Positions 43,072 to 50,057 of a DNA stretch of 64,000 nt are shown one piece after another. This stretch comes from JBHOQX01 sp042408595 (GTDB taxonomy: Bacteria; Chloroflexota; Chloroflexia; Chloroflexales; Roseiflexaceae): positions 8,927 through 72,926 of the forward strand of contig JBHOQX010000039.1 in NCBI GenBank assembly GCA_042408595.1, written 5' to 3'. A program made the translations under genes and the position numbers. The notes under the pieces are model-generated. The model was not told where the DNA came from, did not search any database, and was given only the letters and a program-made list of their open reading frames with translations. How positions within the stretch are numbered: position 1 is the first letter of the stretch; each line of letters starts with the position of its first letter.

Positions 43072-43953
43072 TCACCAGCCGCGCCCGGCCATAAGCTGGC
43101 CCTGCGCCAGCGAGCTAACGCTGATACCGACCATCGGCTCGCCGAGCCCCTTGCTCACCTCGGCGATGATCTCCGGCTCGTTGAAGTGCGTGGTCGCCTC
43201 GACGATCGCCCGGGCGCGCCGGGCCGGGTCGCCCGACTTGAAGATGCCGGAGCCGACGAAGATGCCGTCCACGCCGATCTGCATCAGCAATGCGGCGTCG
43301 GCGGGTGTCGCCACGCCGCCGGCCGCGAAGTTCACCACCGGCAGCCTACCCGTCTCCGCCACCTGGCGCACCAGCTCGTACGGCGCCTGCAGGTGCTTGG
43401 CGGCGGTGAACAGTTCATCCTCGCCCATCGACTGGAGCCGGCGGATCTCGCCGTAGACGGCGCGCGCGTGGCGGACGGCCTCGACCACATCGCCGGTGCC
43501 GGCCTCGCCCTTGGTGCGGAGCATCGCCGCGCCCTCGGCCACGCGGCGCAGCGCCTCGCCCAGGTTGCGGCAGCCGCAGACGAACGGCACCTTGAACTTG
43601 TGCTTGTTGATGTGGTGCTCCTCATCCGCCGGCGTCAGCACCTCGCTCTCGTCGATATAATCCACACCGATCGCCTCCAGCACCTGCGCCTCGACGAAGT
43701 GGCCGATCCGGGCTTTGGCCATCACCGGGATGGTGACGGCCTCCATGATTTTGAGGATCAGCTCCGGGTCGCTCATGCGCGCCACGCCGCCCTGGGCGCG
43801 GATATCCGCCGGGACGCGCTCCAGCGCCATGACGGCGACGGCCCCGGCCTCCTCGGCGATCTTGGCCTGCTCGGGGGTGACGACGTCCATGATCACGCCG
43901 CCCTTGAGCATCTGCGCCAGGCCGGCCTTCGTCGTCCAGGTTGACTTCTCCAT
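43072..43953 (-). CDS. pdxS: Pyridoxal 5'-phosphate synthase subunit PdxS
   Basis: The 293-residue protein makes PLP from ribose 5-phosphate, glyceraldehyde 3-phosphate and ammonia. MKGGVIMDV-like start (LKGGVIMDVVTPEQAKIAEE), VPADIRAQGGVARMSDP, the catalytic Lys80 in VMAKARIGHFVEAQ and GTGDVVEAVRHAR are all canonical. GAGGTG precedes ATG 43953. A TACAAT box on the complementary strand (44001-43996) may be its -10 element, but no good -35 was seen. With pdxT it forms the complete DXP-independent vitamin B6 pathway. Confidence 0.97.
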   Translation of the reverse strand: MEKSTWTTKAGLAQMLKGGVIMDVVTPEQAKIAEEAGAVAVMALERVPADIRAQGGVARMSDPELILKIMEAVTIPVMAKARIGHFVEAQVLEAIGVDYIDESEVLTPADEEHHINKHKFKVPFVCGCRNLGEALRRVAEGAAMLRTKGEAGTGDVVEAVRHARAVYGEIRRLQSMGEDELFTAAKHLQAPYELVRQVAETGRLPVVNFAAGGVATPADAALLMQIGVDGIFVGSGIFKSGDPARRARAIVEATTHFNEPEIIAEVSKGLGEPMVGISVSSLAQGQLMAGRGW

Positions 43954-44094
43954 AACGCACCTCAACCGTCCGTTCCATGCGCCAATTGCATCGTTATTGT
44001 ACCATAAGCGCCCCGAGGCCGCCGAGGGACATTGCTGCCCGCAGCGGGGGAACAACCGGTATCAACCGCACGCGCCGCGCACCGCCAACAACAA

Positions 44095-44121
44095 CCCCCT
44101 CTCCCAGGCCGGAAGAGGGGG
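44095..44121 (-). terminator. Hairpin downstream of the superoxide dismutase gene
   Basis: CCCCCTCT (44095-44102) and AGAGGGGG (44114-44121) form an 8-base GC-rich stem with an 11-base loop. On the leftward transcript it is followed by GTTGTTGTTGG, which is T-rich but not a T-run. It could end the sod transcript before the pdxS gene. Confidence 0.45.
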
Positions 44122-44160
44122 GATCGGAGCCAGCCGTGCTTTCGCGCGCCAGGCGGGCGC

Positions 44161-44766
44161 TTACTGCTCAAACCGCTTCGCGACCGCCTCCCAGTTCACC
44201 GTGTTCCACCAGGCGTTCAGGTAATCGGGACGGCGGTTCTGGTATTTCAGGTAGTAGGCGTGCTCCCAGACATCGACGCCCAGGATGGGCCATTGGCCGT
44301 CCATCAGTGGGCTGTCCTGGTTGGCGGTGCTGATGATCTTGAGCGCGCCGTCGCGGTCGCGCACCAGCCAGGCCCAGCCGCTGCCGAAGCGCTTCACACC
44401 AGCGTCGTTCAGTTGTGCCTTGAAGCTGGCGAAATCGCCGAAAGCCCTGGCGATCGCCTGGGCCAGCGCGCCGGTCGGCTCGCCGCCGCCGTTCGGCCCC
44501 ATGATCTCCCAGAACATCGTGTGGTTCACGTGCCCGCCCACGTTGTTGCGAATGGCCGTACGGATGGCTTCCGGCACGTCGTTGATGTTCCGTAGCAGCT
44601 CCTCGGCGCTCTTGTTCTGCAGATCGGGGTACTTCTCCAGCGCGGCGTTGGCGTTGTTCACATAGGCGGCATGGTGCTTGTCGTGATGGATCTGCATCGT
44701 CTGCGTGTCGATGTGCGGTTCCAGCGCGCTGTAATCGTACGGCAGCGGCGGCAGTTCGAGGGGCAT
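44161..44766 (-). CDS. Superoxide dismutase (Mn/Fe family)
   Basis: The 201-residue enzyme removes superoxide. It reads LPPLPYDYSALEPHIDTQTM, with metal ligands His27 (QIHHDKHHAAYV), His82 (GGHVNHTMFWEIM), and the Asp and His of GVDVWEHAYYLKYQNRRPDY. GGNGGGEPTGAL and NQDSP fit the Mn-preferring group, but metal choice is not certain. AAAGGAGGAG precedes ATG 44766. No signal peptide is seen. The SufR-like regulator lies directly upstream on the same strand. Confidence 0.95.
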   Translation of the reverse strand: MPLELPPLPYDYSALEPHIDTQTMQIHHDKHHAAYVNNANAALEKYPDLQNKSAEELLRNINDVPEAIRTAIRNNVGGHVNHTMFWEIMGPNGGGEPTGALAQAIARAFGDFASFKAQLNDAGVKRFGSGWAWLVRDRDGALKIISTANQDSPLMDGQWPILGVDVWEHAYYLKYQNRRPDYLNAWWNTVNWEAVAKRFEQ

Positions 44767-44805
44767 GGGTCTCCTCCTTTGCAACTCGACAGGATGAAGG
44801 CGAAC

Positions 44806-44875
44806 GAGCCACAGAGGAACAGAGGACACAGGGATGCAAAGCAGTCCGCTGCGATCTCTGCGCTCGCTGTGGCTC
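44806..44875. repeat. Word-repeat element with 9-bp inverted ends between sod and its upstream regulator gene
   Basis: GAGCCACAG (44806-44814) pairs perfectly with CTGTGGCTC (44867-44875); ACAGAGGAACAGAGGACACAG words lie inside (44811-44831). This CACAGAGG-type word element is of a kind common in Chloroflexota and cyanobacterial spacers. On RNA it forms a long hairpin. Confidence 0.65.
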
Positions 44876-44894
44876 AGCTCATATGCGTATCGCG

Positions 44895-45545
44895 CTATGA
44901 AACGTTGATGGTGTACCGGCAACAACTCCCGCCATCCGAGATGGTCTCGTCGCGGGCGAGCGCGACGCCGAGCACCGTCTCGTACAGCCGGAGCTCGTGG
45001 GCGCAGGCCTGCGGGTAGGCACGGGCGACACAGTCGATCGGACAGTTGTGCTGGGTCAGCACGAACGCGCCATCGTCGCGTTCGTGGACGTCGCACATGT
45101 AGCCCTGCTCGTTCAGAATCGCCGCCAGCGCCTGCACCTGCTCGGCGAGCGGTCGGCCGGCGAGCTGCGGCGCGAGCTGCGCCACCAGCCGCTCGCGCCG
45201 CGCGCCGAACAGCTCTTCGATCGCCAGCTGGCCGCCGCTGGCACGCACAAATGCCAGTGCGTCCAGCGCGATCCGGTCGTAGCTGCGTGGGAAGAGCGAC
45301 TCGGCGGCGGGGGTGAGCGCGTACAGGTGGCTCGGCCGGCCGACGGCACGGCGCACCCCGGCGATATGCACCAGGCCATCGCGCTCCAGCAGCGCCAGGT
45401 GCTGCCGCACGCCCACCGCTCCGATCCCGAGCGCGTCGCTCAGCTCGGCGGCGGTGAGCGGGCTGCGCCGGCGCAGCAGATGCAAAATCTGCTGGCGGGT
45501 CTCGCCCTGCTCGCGGTGCTCGCGCGCTTGCGGTGCATTCGACAT
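44895..45545 (-). CDS. SufR-like / winged-helix Fe-S transcriptional regulator
   Basis: The 216-residue protein has an N-terminal DeoR/ArsR-like winged helix (TRQQILHLLRRRSPLTAAEL, GVRQHLALLERDGLV). The C-terminus carries cysteines in HNCPIDCVARAYPQACAHE and DGGSCCRYT, a spacing like that of SufR, which uses a Fe-S cluster to repress Fe-S assembly genes. No suf genes are in the window. The only same-strand neighbour downstream is superoxide dismutase, so a redox-responsive control of sod is a reasonable inference. GGAGAAAG precedes ATG 45545. Confidence 0.78.
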   Translation of the reverse strand: MSNAPQAREHREQGETRQQILHLLRRRSPLTAAELSDALGIGAVGVRQHLALLERDGLVHIAGVRRAVGRPSHLYALTPAAESLFPRSYDRIALDALAFVRASGGQLAIEELFGARRERLVAQLAPQLAGRPLAEQVQALAAILNEQGYMCDVHERDDGAFVLTQHNCPIDCVARAYPQACAHELRLYETVLGVALARDETISDGGSCCRYTINVS

Positions 45546-45566
45546 GACTTTCTCCGTTGCCGCCGC

Positions 45567-45596
45567 AGTATAGCACCGCGGTTTCGGCTTTGTCAA
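45567..45596 (-). promoter_or_regulatory. Strong sigma70-type promoter before the SufR-like gene
   Basis: On the complementary strand TTGACA (45596-45591), 18 bases, TATACT (45572-45567). It is the closest match to consensus in the window. Transcription would start about 45560, only about 15 bases before the ATG. The spacer AAGCCGAAACCGCGGTGC contains the palindrome CCGCGG, a possible autoregulatory site. Confidence 0.8.
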
Positions 45597-45626
45597 GGAA
45601 ACGCTATCGAAAGTCGCCTGGCCGCA

Positions 45627-46940
45627 TCACTGCCGTTCGAACACCGCCATCGCCTCCAGGTGCGCCGTCTGCGGGAACATGTCGTAGCCGCGCAGGGCGG
45701 CGATTCGGTAGTCCGGCGCCAGCGCGCGCGCGTCTTCCGCCTGGGTGAGCGGGTTGCACGATACGTAGACAATCCGCCTCGGCGCGATCCGCCGCAGCTC
45801 GGCGCAGACCGCCGGCCCCAGCCCGGCGCGCGGCGGGTCGGCGACGACCGCCGCGAACGCCCCCGCCGGCTGCGCGGCGAGGAACGCCGCGACGTCCGCC
45901 TCGACCACCTCGACCGCCGCCGCGCCGTTGCGCGCCACGTTCGCGCGGGCCAGCGCGGCGCTCTCCGCCACCGACTCGACGCAGACCACCCGTCCGCCGC
46001 TCTCCGCCAGCCGTAGCGCGATGGTTCCCACGCCGCCGTAGAGATCCGCCAGGCTGGGGATCGGCGATTGGCGTTCGGAGTTTGGAGACCGGAGGCTCGC
46101 CTCCTGAGTTCCCGGCCTCCCGGCCGCCTGGCCTCCTGGCCCCTGATGCCCGACCGCTAGCCCCTCGCGCGCCGCATCCGCGACGAGCCGCTCGGTCAGA
46201 TGGATGTTGTTCTGGAAAAAGGTGTTCGGGCCGATCTCGAGCGTCTGCTGTCCGATGCGCATCGCCAGCGTCGCCCGGCCCCAGTGGCGCACCGGCGCGC
46301 CAAACACGACATCCGCCAGGCCCGGATTGTGCAGCCAGTGGAACCCGACCACCCCCGGCTGTGTCAGCGCGAACGCCGCCAGCGCGTCCATCGCATCGGC
46401 ATGCCGGACGGTGGCGGTCGTCGCGGCGAGCAGCAGCTCGCTGTCGGGGCTGCGCCGCACCGTCAGGTAGCGCAGAAAGCCCTCGTGGCTGCGCAGGTCG
46501 TAGTCCGGCAGGCCGAGCGCCATGGCCCGCTCGTACACCCGCCGGACGACGGCGAACGCCGCCGGCGGGATCAGGTGGCACTCAGACAGGTCGATGATGT
46601 AGTTGAACTTGCCGCTCCGGCGCAGCCCTAGCCGCCCCTTGCTGGTCACGTAGTCCATCCGGGTGCGGTATTCGAACGGGTTGGGCGACGGTACGATCTC
46701 CAGCGCAGCGCAGTGCTCCGGCGTGAGCAGCCCCTCCCAGATGCGCTGAAGCGCGGCCCGCTTGGCGGCGATCTGCGCCGGGTAGGCCCGATCCTGGAAC
46801 AGGCAGCCGCCGCACAGATCGTTCGGCGGGGCATGCCGGCAGCGCGGCTCGGCCGGCGCGCCGGCCCGCGCGTCGTTGATGATCTGGGAGCGGAGCAGTT
46901 TCGAGCTTGGAGGCATGGTTCGGTGCAGCCTGTCGGGCAT
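45627..46940 (-). CDS. RNA (uracil-5-)-methyltransferase, RlmD/TrmA family, with repeat-derived insertion
   Basis: The 437-residue SAM-dependent enzyme methylates uridine in rRNA or tRNA. Cys34, Cys43 and Cys46 (NDLCGGCLFQ) plus Cys121 (SECHLIP) look like a 4Fe-4S site as in RlmD (RumA). The SAM motif LADLYGGVGTIALRLAESGG, the VVADPPRAGLGP motif and the nucleophile in IVYVSCNPLTQAEDAR are present. Residues about 264-296, between FFQNNIHLTERLVADAAREG and LADLYGGVG, are Gly/Pro/Ser-rich and encoded by a word-repeat mosaic; related enzymes join these segments by about ten residues. No strong ribosome site precedes ATG 46940. Confidence 0.88.
   Translation of the reverse strand: MPDRLHRTMPPSSKLLRSQIINDARAGAPAEPRCRHAPPNDLCGGCLFQDRAYPAQIAAKRAALQRIWEGLLTPEHCAALEIVPSPNPFEYRTRMDYVTSKGRLGLRRSGKFNYIIDLSECHLIPPAAFAVVRRVYERAMALGLPDYDLRSHEGFLRYLTVRRSPDSELLLAATTATVRHADAMDALAAFALTQPGVVGFHWLHNPGLADVVFGAPVRHWGRATLAMRIGQQTLEIGPNTFFQNNIHLTERLVADAAREGLAVGHQGPGGQAAGRPGTQEASLRSPNSERQSPIPSLADLYGGVGTIALRLAESGGRVVCVESVAESAALARANVARNGAAAVEVVEADVAAFLAAQPAGAFAAVVADPPRAGLGPAVCAELRRIAPRRIVYVSCNPLTQAEDARALAPDYRIAALRGYDMFPQTAHLEAMAVFERQ
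46053..46151 (-). repeat. Word-repeat mosaic inserted in frame in the RNA methyltransferase gene
   Basis: The plus strand reads TCGGCGATTGGCGTTCGGAG (46061-46080), GACCGGAGGC and TCCCGGCCTCCCGGCCGCC, TGGCCTCCTGGCCCCTGA-type words. These are the same style as the intergenic mosaics at 19959-20087, 42975-43066 and 61857-61901. CGTTCGGAGT is shared exactly with 42994-43003. The insertion has 99 bases and keeps the frame. Confidence 0.65.
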
Positions 46941-47031
46941 AGCGCGCAGAGTCGGGTCTGGATTACAGCATCAGCGAGGGCTGTTATGGCGCGCAGGCGG
47001 GTGAAGGGCGAAGGTTGCTTCGGCCTGGCGC

Positions 47032-48891
47032 TCAGCCCTCGCGCAGTTCGGCGGGGGCGGCCGTGGGCGCGGCCGCCCCCGCCGCGCCGGGCAGCACGCG
47101 GTAGAGCGTGAACTCCTGGCGGATGCCGCGCAGCTTGCAGCGGAAAGGCTCGACCGGCAGCCCCGCCAGCAGCCGCCGCACCGCCGGGTCGTCGTAGACC
47201 GCCGTCGTCAGCACCAGGTCGCCGCCGCGGCTCTCGCTCAGCACCCGCGCCGCCACGTTCACCGTCGCGCCGAAGTAATCCAGCAGGTCGTTGGCGTTCA
47301 CGGCGATGCACGGGCCGCGGTGCAGGCCGATCTTGATCTGCAGCGCCGGGTGGCCGCGGGCGATCGCGCCGGCGCTGAACTCGTGCTGGATGTCGAGCGC
47401 TGCGGCGACCGCGCCGTCCGCCGTAGGAAACACCGCCATCACCGCGTCGCCGATCGTCTTGACCAGCGCGCCCTCGTGTCGGGCGGCGATCTCGCGCAGC
47501 GCGAAGAAGTGATCGCGCACGCGGGCATAGGCCGGCGCGTCCCCCAGCGTATCGTAGAGCATGGTCGAACTTTTCAGATCGGTGAAGAGGAAGGTCAGGT
47601 TGCGGACGGCCAGCCCCAGGCCGGGGGCCAGCAACTCGGAGGAGAACCAGCGGCGGAACTCGTCGTGCGCGGTGACGAGCGCGGCGCTCGCGGCCTGCGC
47701 GCTCCAGGCGCTTTGCTCCAGCATGATCAGCAGGTTGCCGCCGGTCGCGTTCTCCAGCGCCAGCGTCACTTCGCCCGGCGCCAGTTCGTCTGGCGTGACG
47801 CTAACCTCCCCGGCGGTGAATCGCACCTGCGCCAGGCGCGCCGTCGCACCCTCGCGGGCGACCAGCCCGGCCCGGCCGGTGGTCTGCCCGGTGCGCAGAC
47901 GGTAGCCGCCGGGCGGCAGTCGCAGCCGCAGCTCGCGCACCCCGCCCGCCGGCGCCCATGTCTGCGCCAGGATGTGACGGGTGTTCCCCGGCCCGCCGAC
48001 ACAGTACGAGCGGTCCTCTGCGCGCCGGATCTGGGGGCTGACGCTGAGGCGCAGCTCGACCGACTCGTCAAAGTTTAAGTCGTAGCGAATGTTGCACGAT
48101 GGGCAATGCGCCTCGTGTGTCAGGTCGGACAGGCTAGGGGCGCGGACGCTCGCGCCGCGGCAGTTCGGACACATCACATCCCACTCCAGGTCGAGCAGGC
48201 CGGCGCGCGTCGCCCGCAGGCAGAGCGCCAGCACCTCGAGCCGCGGCTCGCCCCAGGCATCCGCCAGGGCGAAAGGGCGCATGTGCAGCACCGCCCGGTC
48301 ATCCATCGTGGCCAGGTGCGCCACCAGGCGGTCGATCAGGGCCTGGCGTATCCCCTCGCGCCGCAGTTGCTCCGCGCCCGCCGCCAGCCGCGCCTGGTTG
48401 ACCTGTGGGCGCCCGGTGGTCGGCGGCAGCTTCGGATCGAACCCGGCCGCGGCGGCGGCGAACGAGGTGTAGACCGCCCGTAGGTCGCGGAGCATCTTTT
48501 GCGCCACGATCAGGCGGGCCGGCGGCCCGAACGCCCGGGCGCGCATACCGATGTCCACCCGCACTGTCACCCGCGAGCGGCGTGCCCCCTCTGGCTCCAG
48601 GTGCGTCAGCGTGATCAGCCGGGCGATCGGGAAGGGCGGCTCGAACACGCGCTCGACGCTATGCCAGCGCTCGAAAACCCACTCGAATGGCGCCTCGCGC
48701 CATGTCACAGGCAGGCCGAGGTACTGGCTATGAATGGTGCGGCTGAGGTCGGCCTGGGGCTCGACCCGCTCCGACGCCGGCAGCCCGATCAGCCGGTTCA
48801 CCCGGTCGGTGTCGGCGATCAGCGGCCACAACTGCTCCGGCGTGGCGTCGAGGGTCATGGTGGTGCTGAGGTGTATGAGGCGGTCAGGCAT
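47032..48891 (-). CDS. Class III adenylate/guanylate cyclase with DUF5939/SRPBCC-like N-terminus
   Basis: The 619-residue protein ends in a class III cyclase domain (about 430-600): LFTDLKSSTMLYDTLGD with the first metal Asp, VKTIGDAVMAVFPTADGAVA with the second Asp, and YFGATVNVAARVLSESRGGD with the Asn/Arg transition-state residues. The N-terminal part begins TTMTLDATPEQLWPLIADTD, an SRPBCC-like fold, then a Cys-containing ribbon (CPNCRGASVRAPSLSDLTHE, AHCPSCNIRYDL) and a beta-rich region, an architecture known as DUF5939. No membrane helix is visible, so it is cytoplasmic and may sense a ligand through the N-terminus. ATP or GTP preference is not clear. Confidence 0.85.
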   Translation of the reverse strand: MPDRLIHLSTTMTLDATPEQLWPLIADTDRVNRLIGLPASERVEPQADLSRTIHSQYLGLPVTWREAPFEWVFERWHSVERVFEPPFPIARLITLTHLEPEGARRSRVTVRVDIGMRARAFGPPARLIVAQKMLRDLRAVYTSFAAAAAGFDPKLPPTTGRPQVNQARLAAGAEQLRREGIRQALIDRLVAHLATMDDRAVLHMRPFALADAWGEPRLEVLALCLRATRAGLLDLEWDVMCPNCRGASVRAPSLSDLTHEAHCPSCNIRYDLNFDESVELRLSVSPQIRRAEDRSYCVGGPGNTRHILAQTWAPAGGVRELRLRLPPGGYRLRTGQTTGRAGLVAREGATARLAQVRFTAGEVSVTPDELAPGEVTLALENATGGNLLIMLEQSAWSAQAASAALVTAHDEFRRWFSSELLAPGLGLAVRNLTFLFTDLKSSTMLYDTLGDAPAYARVRDHFFALREIAARHEGALVKTIGDAVMAVFPTADGAVAAALDIQHEFSAGAIARGHPALQIKIGLHRGPCIAVNANDLLDYFGATVNVAARVLSESRGGDLVLTTAVYDDPAVRRLLAGLPVEPFRCKLRGIRQEFTLYRVLPGAAGAAAPTAAPAELREG

Positions 48892-49077
48892 GTGGGTTGC
48901 TTCTTGCCAGGCGATGGAATGCGCACCGGGAACGCGGGCGGCGACCGTGCGCCGGGGGCGGCCCCGGCAGCGCGGCGAACGCTTGTTGCCTGCCATGCAT
49001 TATAGCGCTGGGATGTGCCGCTGTCCGGCAGGAAAGATTACAGTTTCAGCGGCATGCCGATGCAAAACCGGACATGC

Positions 49078-49791
49078 CTACCCTTCCTGTCGCAGCCGGT
49101 AGCCGACGCCCGGCTCGGTGAGGAGGTAGCGCGGGCGCGTCGGATCGGCTTCGACCTTCCGGCGCAACTGGCCCATGTAGACGCGCAGATAGGCCGTCTC
49201 GTCGCCGTAGCCCGGCCCCCAAACGGCAGTCAGCAGCTGGCGATGGGTTAAGACCTTGCCGGCATGCTGTGCCAGCGTCGCCAGCAGCTTGTATTCGAGC
49301 GGGGTTAAATGCACCTCGGCCCCATCGAGCGTCACCTGCCGGCGGGCAAAGTCGATCCGCAGCCCGCCGACGGCGAAGACCGCCTCGTCGCGGCCGCTCG
49401 CTGCACGGGCAGCGTGGCGCAGCGCTACCCGTAGCCGGGCCAGCAACTCCTCGACGCCGAACGGCTTGGTCAGATAGTCATCCGCGCCGGCGTCGAGCGC
49501 CAGGACTTTGTCGCGCTCCTGACCGCGGGCTGAGAGGACGACGATCGGCGTCTGTGTCCACTCGCGCAGCCGGCGTACCACCTCCAGGCCGTCGATGTCC
49601 GGCAGTCCCAAGTCGAGGATGATCAGGTCCGGGCGCGCAGTCGCGGCGAGGCGCATGCCGTCGACGCCGCTGCCGGCTTCGACCAGACGATAGCCGTGGC
49701 TGCCGAGCGACGCCCGGAGGAAACGACGAATCGGTGCCTCGTCTTCGATGACCAGGATGGTCGCCGCGGAAGCGCTCATTGTGTTCGTCAT
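49078..49791 (-). CDS. kdpE: KdpE response regulator (OmpR family)
   Basis: The 237-residue regulator has a receiver domain (ILVIEDEAPIRRFLRASL, phospho-acceptor Asp in DLIILDLGLPDIDGLEVV, ADDYLTKPFGVEEL) and an OmpR-type winged helix (HLTPLEYKLLATLAQHAGKV, AYLRVYMGQLRRKVEADPTR, YLLTEPGVGYRL). Residues match KdpE more than generic OmpR members. ATG 49791 is used; ATG 49779 is possible. kdpD is upstream after a 266-base gap, unusually wide for this pair. The phosphorylated protein probably activates both K+ uptake units at the motif described at 52865 and 61142. Confidence 0.93.
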   Translation of the reverse strand: MTNTMSASAATILVIEDEAPIRRFLRASLGSHGYRLVEAGSGVDGMRLAATARPDLIILDLGLPDIDGLEVVRRLREWTQTPIVVLSARGQERDKVLALDAGADDYLTKPFGVEELLARLRVALRHAARAASGRDEAVFAVGGLRIDFARRQVTLDGAEVHLTPLEYKLLATLAQHAGKVLTHRQLLTAVWGPGYGDETAYLRVYMGQLRRKVEADPTRPRYLLTEPGVGYRLRQEG

Positions 49792-50057
49792 AGCTTTTTG
49801 CGATTGCCTGGCGTCAGCACGACCACCACCCCCTACGCCTGTTGTGGGCAGGTTTGTTGCACTTACCAGGCGTCACTACGCCCCCACCCCGGCCGCCTCC
49901 CTCGCATGTGGGGATGGGGCCGGGGGTGCGGGCCACGGGCGACCGGGCGTGTCGGCGGAAGTATCTGCCCCCGTAAGGACGGGGAAGCGGTGGCGAAAGA
50001 TGCCCGAGCCAAAGCGTATGTACTTGCCCGTCTCCAAGCTTCGAGGGCGGAGCGGGG
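49792..50057. other. kdpD-kdpE gap with hairpins
   Basis: CCCCGT (about 49971-49976) and ACGGGG (about 49978-49983) flank a few bases, and the larger imperfect palindrome CACCCCGGCC ... GGCCGGGGGTG spans about 49886-49928. No gene is seen. The structures could attenuate kdpE expression relative to kdpD or contain a separate promoter. Confidence 0.4.
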
